From positions 1 to 64,000 of the forward strand of contig NZ_KI912443.1 in assembly GCF_000518485.1 (NCBI RefSeq): 64,000 bases of DNA, written 5' to 3'. The position numbers were made by a program, and so were the translations under genes. Below are positions 45,205-53,786 of the stretch, piece after piece. Every line of letters starts with the position of its first letter. Position 1 is the first letter of the stretch. Origin of the DNA: Olleya marilimosa CAM030 (GTDB lineage: Bacteria; Bacteroidota; Bacteroidia; Flavobacteriales; Flavobacteriaceae). Under the pieces are notes generated by a model. That model did not search any database and was not told the origin of the DNA. It saw only the letters and a program-made list of their open reading frames with translations.

Positions 45205-45998
45205 TTTTCATAGCATTATTTTCAGTTGCTTTATTAGTGGTTTTATCACTAATATTTCTGTTTATGACCTTCAATAACCGTAAAAACAAACTCATCCAAG
45301 AGCAATTAGAAACTAAACTAAACAACCAAAAACGACAACACGAGCTGGAACTTAATGCGCTTAGAGCACAAATGAATCCACATTTTGTGCACAATTCGCT
45401 TAACGCCATTCAATATTATATTCAGTTAAATCAAGTCGAAAAAAGTGAAGATTACCTCTCTAAATTTTCAAAATTAATGCGACAATTTTTTGAGTATTCT
45501 CGAAAAGAACGTATTTCGGTTGAACACGAAATATCACTATTAAAAAATTATTTAGAAATTGAAAAGCTTCGATTTGAAGACGATTTAGACTTTCAGTTAA
45601 ATATAGATAAAGCATTGGATACACAAGATTTATTTTTGCCTCCAATGATTTTACAACCTATTGTAGAAAACGCCATTAACCATGGTATCTTTCATAAAAA
45701 AGGAAAAGGAGAAGTTAGTATTGACTTTGTAAGCATCAATGATTTTAGTTTTAAAGTTGAAATTACAGATGACGGAATAGGTATTAATAAGTCTAAACTT
45801 ATGAATGCCAAAAAGAAACAAACGCATACAGAACATTCTAGTTTTGTATTAGAAGAACGTTTGACTTTATTAAGGGATAGTAAGCATTGGGATGTCGCGT
45901 TTACAATTCAGGATCTTGCAGATACATCCAACAAAACAGGAACCAAAGTTACCTTGATTTTTAAGGAAGGCTTAAATGAAGACGATTATGACCATTAA
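45186..45998 (+). CDS. LytS/YehU-type sensor histidine kinase without input domain
   Basis: The 270 residues have a single N-terminal helix (LIFIALFSVALLVVLSLIFLF), a coiled stretch (NKLIQEQLETKLNNQKRQHELEL), and the His_kinase domain with His66 in QMNPHFVHNSLNAIQYY, then an HATPase domain (LPPMILQPIVENAINHGI, ITDDGIGI). Kinases of this family phosphorylate LytTR regulators, as encoded next. No sensory domain is present, so signal input probably comes from the upstream membrane protein, whose gene overlaps it. Confidence 0.93.
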   Translation: MSEKELIFIALFSVALLVVLSLIFLFMTFNNRKNKLIQEQLETKLNNQKRQHELELNALRAQMNPHFVHNSLNAIQYYIQLNQVEKSEDYLSKFSKLMRQFFEYSRKERISVEHEISLLKNYLEIEKLRFEDDLDFQLNIDKALDTQDLFLPPMILQPIVENAINHGIFHKKGKGEVSIDFVSINDFSFKVEITDDGIGINKSKLMNAKKKQTHTEHSSFVLEERLTLLRDSKHWDVAFTIQDLADTSNKTGTKVTLIFKEGLNEDDYDH

Positions 45999-46731
45999 AA
46001 CCATATTAATAGACGATGAGCGTAAAGCATTAGCTATTCTAAAAAATAAGCTACAACGTTTATGTCCTAATGTCCAAATTATTGCAGAAACGCAAAGTCC
46101 AAAAGAAGGGATTGAATTAATTAAAAGCTTAAAACCAGACTTGGTGTTTTTAGATATTGCAATGCCAGAATTAAGTGGGTTTGATGTATTAAAGCAATTT
46201 GAAAATCCTGATTTTGAAATCATTTTTGCAACAGCTTTTGATAATTATGCTATTGAAGCCATAAAGCATTGCGCTATTGGTTACTTGGTTAAACCTGTTG
46301 ATAATAAAGATCTGGTAGAAGCTGTGGCTAATGCCGAAAACAATATTGGTGATAAATCTGCGCTTAAAAAAAACAAACAGTTAATTGAAAACTTAGGTGT
46401 ACAAACGTTTCAAAAAAAGAAAATTATAATTCCGTCTGTGGAAGGCTTAGAGTTTGTTAAAATTGAAAATATAGTGCATTGCGAAGGCGAAGCGGGTTAT
46501 ACTAAAATTCATTTAAAAGATGGTAAGCCATTATTAAGCTCCAATAGTATTGGGCATTTTAATAAATTATTAGAGCATAGCGACTTTTACTTAGTACATA
46601 AATCACATTTAATAAACTTAAGTTATATAGAAAAATACCTGAATGAAGGTTATGTAATCTTGACAGGAAATGCAAAAATTCCTGTCTCTCGTAATCGCAG
46701 ACAGGAATTTTTAGATCAGCTTAAAGCCTAA
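45988..46731 (+). CDS. LytTR-family response regulator
   Basis: ATG 45988 gives MTIKTILIDDERKAL, the normal start of these regulators; an ATG at 45976 adds four residues. The receiver domain has the acidic pair DDE, the phosphoacceptor Asp in LVFLDIAMP (Asp56), and Lys in GYLVKPVD. The LytTR DNA-binding domain follows (VKIENIVHCEGEAGYTKIHLKDG, LVHKSHLINLSYIEKY). The start lies inside the kinase gene, 11 bases overlapping, so the two are translated together. Its stop overlaps the convergent deacetylase stop by 4 bases. Confidence 0.95.
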   Translation: MTIKTILIDDERKALAILKNKLQRLCPNVQIIAETQSPKEGIELIKSLKPDLVFLDIAMPELSGFDVLKQFENPDFEIIFATAFDNYAIEAIKHCAIGYLVKPVDNKDLVEAVANAENNIGDKSALKKNKQLIENLGVQTFQKKKIIIPSVEGLEFVKIENIVHCEGEAGYTKIHLKDGKPLLSSNSIGHFNKLLEHSDFYLVHKSHLINLSYIEKYLNEGYVILTGNAKIPVSRNRRQEFLDQLKA

Positions 46732-47633
46732 AAATAAATTTCTTGAGCCAATCTAAATGTATTGGCATGTGCATCTACTATTGTTTTTATGTCAGGACTG
46801 TAACCTCCTCCCATACTGCACATAACAGGCAGGTTGTTAGCTTTACAGGTTTCTAAAACAAATTGATCACGTGCTTTACAACCTGTCACGGTTAGTCCTA
46901 ATTTGCCTAGTTTGTCTGTAGCAATAACGTCTACACCACATAAATAATATATAAAATCGGGTTGGAAATTTTTAATTAGTTTGGGTAATGTGTCCTGTAA
47001 AATAGAAAGATATTCCGTGTCTCCAACATTATTTTCTAAAGCAATATCCAAATCACTTTGTTCTTTTTTAAATGGATAATTATGTTTTCCGTGCATGGAA
47101 AAAGTAAACACTGATGGGTCATTCTTAAATATTTGGGCAGTTCCGTTACCTTGATGCACGTCTAGATCTACAATTAAAATACGTTTAGCTAATCCTTCTT
47201 TTTGAAGAAATCTGGCGCCAATGGCTTGGTCATTTAACATGCAAAAGGCTTCGCCACGATTGGTATATGCATGATGTGTTCCGCCAGCAATATTCATAGC
47301 AATGCCATTTTTTATTGCATATTTACTTGCTTTTATGGTACCATCTGCAATCACAATTTCACGTTCAATTAAAACCTCACTTAACGGAAACCCAATTTTA
47401 CGCGCAGCACGCTGATCCAATGTAATATTAAGCAAATCGTAAAAATACTCGGGATCATGTACTGCTAATATTGGTGCTTCGTTTAGCATTCTATTAGGCT
47501 CAAAAAAATTATCCAAAGTACAAGTGCCTTCATGGATTAATTGTTCAGGAAGCAACTCGTATTTTAACATAGGAAAACGATGTCCTTCAGGCAATGGATG
47601 ACAATAAATAGGATGATAAGCTATTTTTAGCAT
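46728..47633 (-). CDS. Histone deacetylase superfamily protein
   Basis: The 301-residue zinc hydrolase has the catalytic landmarks of the HDAC/acetoin-utilisation family: GGTHHAYTNRGEAFCMLND (His pair), LIVDLDVHQGNGTA (Asp and His zinc ligands), FSMHGKHNYPF, and CGVDVIATDKLG (Asp). Bacterial members deacetylate small molecules, polyamines or proteins; the substrate is not evident. It stands alone in its orientation here. Confidence 0.92.
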   Translation of the reverse strand: MLKIAYHPIYCHPLPEGHRFPMLKYELLPEQLIHEGTCTLDNFFEPNRMLNEAPILAVHDPEYFYDLLNITLDQRAARKIGFPLSEVLIEREIVIADGTIKASKYAIKNGIAMNIAGGTHHAYTNRGEAFCMLNDQAIGARFLQKEGLAKRILIVDLDVHQGNGTAQIFKNDPSVFTFSMHGKHNYPFKKEQSDLDIALENNVGDTEYLSILQDTLPKLIKNFQPDFIYYLCGVDVIATDKLGKLGLTVTGCKARDQFVLETCKANNLPVMCSMGGGYSPDIKTIVDAHANTFRLAQEIYF

Positions 47634-47733
47634 AGGTAGATTAACGGTTCAAGTTTTAAATTTAAGACTAACTCTTTTCAAAAAAAAATTATCGAAGTTT
47701 TATAATTTAGTATCTTCTTAACAACTTATCATA

Positions 47734-47741
47734 TACCTTTG
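47734..47741 (+). promoter_or_regulatory. Candidate -7 element for the small exported protein
   Basis: TACCTTTG matches TAnnTTTG, 21 bases before the ATG at 47763, and overlaps a TTG that would otherwise extend the ORF, so it supports the ATG start. Confidence 0.45.
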
Positions 47742-47762
47742 TACTTCAAATTAAAGTATAAC

Positions 47763-48107
47763 ATGGCAAGACTTAACTTTTTAGTTATTTCTCTTTTAAT
47801 TGGGTTGTCTACCTGCTTCACTTCTGAGGTTAAGGTCGCTGCTGTCGTGCAAAATACTTTTCCACAACATTCAGTTCAAGCCAGTGCAGCCTTACACTCT
47901 CAAGGTATAATTGTTGATTCTCAAATTGATCTTACAGTTAACGTACAGCCAGAAGACAACCTTACATTTTTTAAGCAACTTGCTGTTGTAAATGCAGTTA
48001 GTAAGGAACAACAAGAAAATTTCTTGGTGTATCAAAAAACTAGCAAGTCTATTGATGTCGGACTGTCTAAAACACAAATTATTTACCCTTTTCATTGGTT
48101 TACATAA
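47763..48107 (+). CDS. Small exported protein of unknown function
   Basis: ATG 47763 gives 114 residues. A hydrophobic leader (FLVISLLIGLSTCF) is followed by a short hydrophilic body and an odd aromatic end, IIYPFHWFT. A Cys near the end of the leader (LSTCF) is a poor lipobox. I recognise no family. A promoter-like TACCTTTG stands in front of it. Confidence 0.58.
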   Translation: MARLNFLVISLLIGLSTCFTSEVKVAAVVQNTFPQHSVQASAALHSQGIIVDSQIDLTVNVQPEDNLTFFKQLAVVNAVSKEQQENFLVYQKTSKSIDVGLSKTQIIYPFHWFT

Positions 48108-48200
48108 ACGCAATTCGTTTTTATTAACTATTGCAACGCTAGTCTTTTATGTAAAGATTTAGTGTTGATTTATTATACATTAAATCAAAATATTAAAACA

Positions 48201-48701
48201 ATGAAAATTTCATTCACACTACTAGCTATACTAGTAACATTAAGTGTATTCGTGCCTTTTTTTATATTCATCTTTAAAGGTTTAAATAATACTACAAAAA
48301 CAAAGCATAAAGCAGAAAATCTATTAAAATCCAACGGGTTTAAATACAATTTAAAAGAGGTCTGGAACAATAAATTTATAGGTTTAACCGAAGATAAAAA
48401 AGTGCTATCCTACATTGCATTTAAGGAAGATGAAAACCAAGTGTATAATTTTGAGCTGTCTGAAATCAAATCATGCGAAGTCATTTGTGATTATAAAAAA
48501 GACGTAGATAAAGTAACAAGATTAAAGCATTTAGATTTAAAAATCTGGTTTTATGCACCTAATAAAGAAGCTGTAATTTTAAACTTTTTTGATACAGATG
48601 AAGCCTTTACAGAAGATTATGAAGCACGTCGAATAGAAAACTGGAAAGACATTATTGACAATAACTTAAAGTTTACAGTAAAAGCTAAAATGGCTTCTTA
48701 A
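48201..48701 (+). CDS. Hypothetical single-span membrane protein
   Basis: ATG 48201 gives 166 residues; the frame upstream (TTG 48162) adds nothing convincing. One membrane helix (LLAILVTLSVFVPFFIFIF) is followed by a cytosolic-looking domain of mixed strand and helix (FKYNLKEVWNNKFIGLTEDKKVLSYIAF, LKIWFYAPNKEAVILNFFD). It may belong to a small Bacteroidota family, but I assign no function. Confidence 0.68.
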   Translation: MKISFTLLAILVTLSVFVPFFIFIFKGLNNTTKTKHKAENLLKSNGFKYNLKEVWNNKFIGLTEDKKVLSYIAFKEDENQVYNFELSEIKSCEVICDYKKDVDKVTRLKHLDLKIWFYAPNKEAVILNFFDTDEAFTEDYEARRIENWKDIIDNNLKFTVKAKMAS

Positions 48702-48721
48702 CCTATTAAATTAGTGTTGTT

Positions 48722-48757
48722 AAAAGCATCAATCAAATATAAGATTGATGCTTTTTT
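48722..48757. terminator. Shared terminator between the hypothetical gene and tex
   Basis: Stem AAAAGCATCAATC / GATTGATGCTTTT with an 8-base loop; both flanks are A/T tracts, so it can stop transcription from both sides. It ends at the tex stop codon. Confidence 0.85.
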
Positions 48758-50877
48758 TATTTGTGTAGTTTTAATTGTATGCGCTTTCGCGGAACATCTA
48801 CCTCTAAAACCTTAACAATAATTTGTTGGTGTAAATGGACATGCTCATTGACATCTTTTACAAAACTATCCGATAAGTTAGAGACATGTATTAAACCACT
48901 TTCTTTAATTCCGATGTCAACAAAACAACCAAAATTAGTAATATTATTCACTATTCCTGGTAGTAATTGACCAGCAACCAAGTCGTTTATTGTCTTAATG
49001 TTTTGATTAAAAGTAAACACTTTAGCTTCTTCTCTAATATCTAATCCTGGTTTTTCAAGTTCTTTGATAATATCTTCTAAGGTTAGTAAACCAACAGTGT
49101 CAGTACAATATTTTTTTAAATCTATTTTTTTAAGCAACTCTTGATTACCAATTAAATCATTTAAAGTGACCTTTAAATCTTTGGCCATTTTTTCGACAAT
49201 ATTATAACTTTCAGGATGTACTGCCGAGTCATCTAATGGGTTTTTAGCCTCTCTAATTCTTAAAAAAGCAGCACCTTGTTCAAACGCTTTTCCGCCTAAA
49301 CGTGGTACTTTTTTTATATCATTTCGGCTCGTAAAAACACCATGTTCATTCCTATAATTAAAAATGTTTTCTGCTAGCTTTGGGCCAATTCCGGACACAT
49401 AGCTTAGTAAAGACGTACTTGCAGTATTGATATTTACACCAACACTATTTACGCAGTTTTCTACTACAACATCTAGTTCTTTCTGCAGTTTACTTTGGTC
49501 CACATCATGTTGATATTGTCCAACACCAATAGATTTAGCATCAATTTTTACTAGTTCGGCTAAAGGGTCTTGCAGGCGTCGTCCAATAGAGACACTTCCT
49601 CTAACAGTGACATCATAATTAGGAAACTCGTCTCTTGCAATTTTTGAAGCCGAGTAAATACTTGCTCCAGCTTCGCTAACCACAAAGACTTGAATGTCGT
49701 TTTTAAATTTAATTTTTTTAACCAACGCTTCCGTTTCTCTAGAGGCTGTTCCGTTACCAATCGCAATTGCTTCTATTTTATATGCTTCAGTTAAAGTGGA
49801 TAGTTTTTTAATGGCTCCAATACTATCACTTTTTGGTGGATGCGGATAAATGTTTTCGTTGTGTAATAACGTGCCTTGTGCATCTAAACAAACCACTTTA
49901 CAACCTGATCTAAATCCAGGATCAATTGCTAATACTCGTTTTTCGCCTAAAGGCGAACCCAATAATAGTTGTTTTAAGTTTTTTGCAAATACCGAAATAG
50001 CAGATTCATCTGCCTTCTCTTTCGCTTTTTGTAACGCTTCATTGCTTAGAGATGGAAATAATAGACGCTTGTAAGCGTCGTTAATGGCTAGCTCAATTTG
50101 ATCTGCGCAGGCGTTTTCACTTTTAATAATACGTCTATCAATATTTTCTAACGCCTTTATTTTATCTATTTCAATTTTAACACGAATAAACCCTTCTTTT
50201 TCAGCTCTTAAAATGGCTAATAATCTGTGTGATGGGATACGACTTAAGGCTTCTTCCCACTCAAAGTAGTCTCTAAATTTTTGAGCATTTTCGTCCTCTT
50301 TTTTGGATTTTACCACTTTCGTGGAAATCATAGCATGACGATCCAATTGGTTACGTAAATTATTACGAATATCTGTACGCTCGTTTATCCACTCAGCAAT
50401 AATATGTCTTGCACCTTCCAAAGCGTCGTCTACTGTTTTAACCTCGCCTTTTACGTATTTAAATGCGATAGACTCCACATCGTTTGCATTTTGAGACATG
50501 ATAATTTTCGCTAGAGCTTCTAATCCGTTTTTTCTTGCAGTTTCAGCCTTAGTTTTTCTGCTTTTTTTAAACGGTAAGTATAAATCTTCAAGCGTTGTAA
50601 GGTCTAAACAAGCAATGACTTTAGCTTTTAATTCTTCTGTTAATGCGTCTTGTTCTTCAAGAGCTTTTAAGATTGCTGTTTTACGTTTATCTAAAGCTTC
50701 AAATTCATCTTTAAATTTAACGATATCTCCAATTTGAACTTCATCCAAATTACCTGTTGCTTCTTTTCTATATCTGGAAATAAACGGAATAGTTGCGTCT
50801 TGATTTAATAAATCAATGGTGTTTTTTACCGATGTTTCAGGAAGTTTTGTTTTGGAAATTATATAGTTTAAAAGCAT
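48757..50877 (-). CDS. tex: Tex-family RNA-binding transcription accessory protein
   Basis: The 706-residue protein shows the Tex layout: helical N-terminus with TIPFISRYRKEATGNLDEVQI, a YqgF-like RNase H fold around 320-450 (VLAIDPGFRSGCKVVCLD, IGNGTASRETEALV), HhH motifs (LLSYVSGIGPKLAENIFNYR), and a C-terminal S1 RNA-binding domain (VNNITNFGCFVDIGIKESGLIHVSNLS). Tex binds nucleic acid and RNA polymerase and is broadly conserved. The ATG directly follows a hairpin and U-tract, see the separate entry. Confidence 0.95.
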   Translation of the reverse strand: MLLNYIISKTKLPETSVKNTIDLLNQDATIPFISRYRKEATGNLDEVQIGDIVKFKDEFEALDKRKTAILKALEEQDALTEELKAKVIACLDLTTLEDLYLPFKKSRKTKAETARKNGLEALAKIIMSQNANDVESIAFKYVKGEVKTVDDALEGARHIIAEWINERTDIRNNLRNQLDRHAMISTKVVKSKKEDENAQKFRDYFEWEEALSRIPSHRLLAILRAEKEGFIRVKIEIDKIKALENIDRRIIKSENACADQIELAINDAYKRLLFPSLSNEALQKAKEKADESAISVFAKNLKQLLLGSPLGEKRVLAIDPGFRSGCKVVCLDAQGTLLHNENIYPHPPKSDSIGAIKKLSTLTEAYKIEAIAIGNGTASRETEALVKKIKFKNDIQVFVVSEAGASIYSASKIARDEFPNYDVTVRGSVSIGRRLQDPLAELVKIDAKSIGVGQYQHDVDQSKLQKELDVVVENCVNSVGVNINTASTSLLSYVSGIGPKLAENIFNYRNEHGVFTSRNDIKKVPRLGGKAFEQGAAFLRIREAKNPLDDSAVHPESYNIVEKMAKDLKVTLNDLIGNQELLKKIDLKKYCTDTVGLLTLEDIIKELEKPGLDIREEAKVFTFNQNIKTINDLVAGQLLPGIVNNITNFGCFVDIGIKESGLIHVSNLSDSFVKDVNEHVHLHQQIIVKVLEVDVPRKRIQLKLHK

Positions 50878-50913
50878 AAAAAAAGACCTTATTTTTTTTG
50901 TAAATAAGGTCTT
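50877..50913 (-). terminator. Hairpin and T-tract directly in front of tex
   Basis: On the minus strand, AAGACCTTAT / ATAAGGTCTT forms a 10-bp stem with an 11-base loop, followed by a T-run that touches the tex ATG. It is a good terminator for the OmpA/lipocalin operon, but it leaves no room for a normal tex promoter and leader after it, so it may instead be part of the tex leader. Confidence 0.75.
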
Positions 50914-50962
50914 GTAATATATTTAACTCTGATTAATTTTCCGAGTAAAATCCTAAAGAATT

Positions 50963-51670
50963 CTAGTTTTCTCCAGATTGCATTTTAGCATCATTAATCA
51001 TTTTTTCGTTTGGTAAAATGGCTACGTTTACACGTCTGTTTTTTGCTCTACCTTCTGCAGTGCTATTATCGTTGGTTGGTTGTGTTTCTCCAAACCAATT
51101 AGTTGTAAATCTGCTGCTGCTTAATCCTTGATTTGTAAGGTAGTTGGTTACAGCATAGGCTCTGTTTTTGGATAGTGTCATGTTGTTTTCTTCACTACCA
51201 ACACTGTCTGTATGACCAACAACTAAGATGTTAGTATCAGGATACTCTTTAAATACTGCTACAAGTTTATTAAGTGTTTCTTGAGAGGCACCATTTACAT
51301 TATATTTTGCTGTGTCAAAATACACACCACTATTTTCGTCAAATGTTACAACAATACCTTCGTCTACACGCTCCACTGTTGCTCCTGGAATTTCTTCCTC
51401 AATTTTTTGTGCTTGTTTATCCATTTTGTTACCAATTAGTATTCCGGCTCCTCCACCAACAACACCACCAATAACAGCACCTAATTCTCCGTTACCACCT
51501 TTACCAACATTGTTACCAATTATGGCACCTAAAATGGCTCCTCCAGTAGCACCAATGACACCACCTTTTTGTTTGTTATTTGCATTTTTTACACTACTAC
51601 AATTGGTAAAGCTAAAAGCCATAGCAACTGTTAATGCACTGATAGTTATTTTTTTAAATATAGATTTCAT
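50963..51670 (-). CDS. OmpA-family lipoprotein with glycine-zipper segment
   Basis: The 235-residue protein has a lipobox (FTNCSS, Cys24), a Gly-rich zipper (GGVIGATGGAILGAIIG and GAVIGGVVGGGAG, ~37-80) likely to insert in or lie on a membrane, and an OmpA peptidoglycan-binding domain (ILVVGHTDSVGSEENNMTLSKNRA, RAKNRRVNVAI). The layout matches YiaD-type proteins. It follows the lipocalin-like gene by 6 bases, a pair I recall as conserved in this family. Confidence 0.92.
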   Translation of the reverse strand: MKSIFKKITISALTVAMAFSFTNCSSVKNANNKQKGGVIGATGGAILGAIIGNNVGKGGNGELGAVIGGVVGGGAGILIGNKMDKQAQKIEEEIPGATVERVDEGIVVTFDENSGVYFDTAKYNVNGASQETLNKLVAVFKEYPDTNILVVGHTDSVGSEENNMTLSKNRAYAVTNYLTNQGLSSSRFTTNWFGETQPTNDNSTAEGRAKNRRVNVAILPNEKMINDAKMQSGEN

Positions 51671-51676
51671 AGTTTT

Positions 51677-52147
51677 TTATAATTTAGAAAAGTTCATGTT
51701 AATTGTAAATGGTTTACCGTCCACAGTAAGGGTTTGTTCCCATCTCATATTAGTGTCTGATAATTGGGCTAACTTTAATCTAAACCCTTGATTGGTTTCA
51801 CTATTTCCTTTAGCGTCTGTTGGCTTTAAAAGGAAGTTGTATAATCCTGTAGTTTCGTCTATTTCTTGAATAGTAAAATTAAAGTTTCTTTCTCCAGTAT
51901 TACAGTTTGGAGTGTTTATAGTATAAATACCTGTGTTATTGTTTGGTATAAATTGCCAAGTACTTTGCTCAAAACATTCTTTTGATGCATCGTTTAATAA
52001 AGATACATTATATGTTCCTGGTTGATTGTAATTAATGGTGTTTAAAACCCATTGTCCTTTAATGGTTTTTTCTGATTGTCTCACTGTTTTTGAAGATCCA
52101 CAACTAAATAGTAGACTTAAAAACAAAACGGTTATTATTTGCTTCAT
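51677..52147 (-). CDS. Lipocalin-like lipoprotein
   Basis: The 156 residues have a lipobox (LLFSCGSS, Cys16) and a beta-rich body that opens TIKGQWVLNTINYN, with CFEQSTWQFIPNNNTGIYTI, as in lipocalin-like domains of Bacteroidota. These usually bind small hydrophobic ligands, but no ligand is evident. It is the first gene of a two-gene unit with the OmpA lipoprotein. Confidence 0.82.
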   Translation of the reverse strand: MKQIITVLFLSLLFSCGSSKTVRQSEKTIKGQWVLNTINYNQPGTYNVSLLNDASKECFEQSTWQFIPNNNTGIYTINTPNCNTGERNFNFTIQEIDETTGLYNFLLKPTDAKGNSETNQGFRLKLAQLSDTNMRWEQTLTVDGKPFTINMNFSKL

Positions 52148-52288
52148 GATTGTTTAATTTATTTTATACAAAGGTGCAACACTAATGCTAATGTTGTATT
52201 ACAAGATTATTATCTTGGGTTATATAATTACCATTTTTAAAATAATAATTAATAAGGTAGGAATAATGTATGTTTGCGTGTAGACGTA

Positions 52289-53716
52289 TTAATTATCAAA
52301 AGTTGTAAGCGTGTATTCTCCAGTTTTTTTATTATAGTTTCCTAATAAGTAACTAGATTGGTACCTAAATAACGTTTGTAAGTGTGCGTTGTTATAATTT
52401 GTATTAGCGTCTTGAAAGGTTTTGATTTGGTCAAATTGATTTAACGGAATCTCACCTGTTTTATGATTTAAATCGTTGTCAAATAAACAGCTTATTCTAG
52501 TAGATTTGGTTCGTGTATAGCTATTAAAGTTGTCTATTAATAATCCATAAGCAACCACACCAAACACACCAAAATTTACCATAGCCAAACCACCTCTGTC
52601 TATTTCTACACTAGCTCCTAATGTTATAATTAAGTCCTCATTTTTTGAATAAGCAGTAATACCTATTTTAGACTGTGTTATTTTTCTTAAAAATTTAGAG
52701 GTCTTTTCCAGTTCTCTGTAGTTATCAAATGCACCACCTTCTTGAATTATTGGTGTGTTTTTAAACGTGATTTCTTCTTTATCGTTAATATTAAACGTTT
52801 TTATTAGTTCAAAATCATCTAAATTATAGGCACTAAAACTTAAGTTGTCTAATGTTGAATAAATGGTTAGGAGTTTATCTTTATGAATAAATGAATTTGA
52901 ATTTGCTCCATAATGATTATCAGTATAACCTGTATTGATAATGCTATTAAAGGTATAAGAGTCACCATCTAAATCTAAACTAATAATGTAAGTATACTTG
53001 TTAAAAAGATTATTGGTAATTGTAAGTTTATTATTGTCTACATATAATTTTGTAAACGCATTAGTTTGTTCTAAACTATTAGGTACTTCACTATTAATAA
53101 CCTCTATAGTTGCGTAGTTAGGGTTGCCAAATAACAAAGGATATAAAGGGTAATCTCTGTCTATGTTGTTAACTATTGCTTGCGATGATAAGTCATAGTT
53201 AGTAGTCTTGATAAGACCTTTATTAGTTAATGTTCTAGAAATTAAAACATCTTCTTTCTTACTAACAGATAAAATATGAAGCTTATTTTTTAGGACTAAA
53301 AATTCGACTAATTTTTCTTTTTTAAATTCAATATTTAAATCCTCAGTGATATTAAAATTTCCAGTTTTAAAATTAAGTGAAACAGAACTAAAGTGAGATT
53401 TGTTATTATTACTAAAAAATAACGTATAAGTCTCTTGGTTATATATGGCACCAATTAAAACCTTACCCTTTTTAGGAATAATTACATTGTTTATACTACC
53501 TATTAATTTTTTGTCTTGATCATACAGTTTACCAAATACCACTTTTCTGTTTGTAAAAAACATGACGATTTGGTTATTGTCTTCATTAACAACAGGAATG
53601 ACATCCTTAGGGTATAATTGTTTTGTTTCTTCTTCAATATTAAATCCAACCCATTCTTCTTGAGCAAAAGTTAAGGTGCTTAAAATACATGTAAATAATA
53701 ATAAAACGTGTTTCAT
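52289..53716 (-). CDS. Secreted hypothetical protein, possibly a beta-propeller
   Basis: The 475-residue protein starts with a signal peptide (LLLFTCILSTLTFAQ). The body is almost all short strands, with blocks such as NQIVMFFTNRKVVFGKLYDQDKKLIG, HILSVSKKEDVLISRTL, YTYIISLDLDGDSYTF and LLTIYSTLDNLSFSAYNLDDFELI, that recur at about 40-50 residue intervals. This pattern would fit a propeller fold, but no named family is recognised. It stands alone between metG and the lipocalin gene. Confidence 0.62.
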   Translation of the reverse strand: MKHVLLLFTCILSTLTFAQEEWVGFNIEEETKQLYPKDVIPVVNEDNNQIVMFFTNRKVVFGKLYDQDKKLIGSINNVIIPKKGKVLIGAIYNQETYTLFFSNNNKSHFSSVSLNFKTGNFNITEDLNIEFKKEKLVEFLVLKNKLHILSVSKKEDVLISRTLTNKGLIKTTNYDLSSQAIVNNIDRDYPLYPLLFGNPNYATIEVINSEVPNSLEQTNAFTKLYVDNNKLTITNNLFNKYTYIISLDLDGDSYTFNSIINTGYTDNHYGANSNSFIHKDKLLTIYSTLDNLSFSAYNLDDFELIKTFNINDKEEITFKNTPIIQEGGAFDNYRELEKTSKFLRKITQSKIGITAYSKNEDLIITLGASVEIDRGGLAMVNFGVFGVVAYGLLIDNFNSYTRTKSTRISCLFDNDLNHKTGEIPLNQFDQIKTFQDANTNYNNAHLQTLFRYQSSYLLGNYNKKTGEYTLTTFDN

Positions 53717-53786
53717 AAAATGCTTAGTTAGTATAAACAGTACTTTAGTTATTTTAAAATTGACTTTAATTATGTTGTGTAAACGA

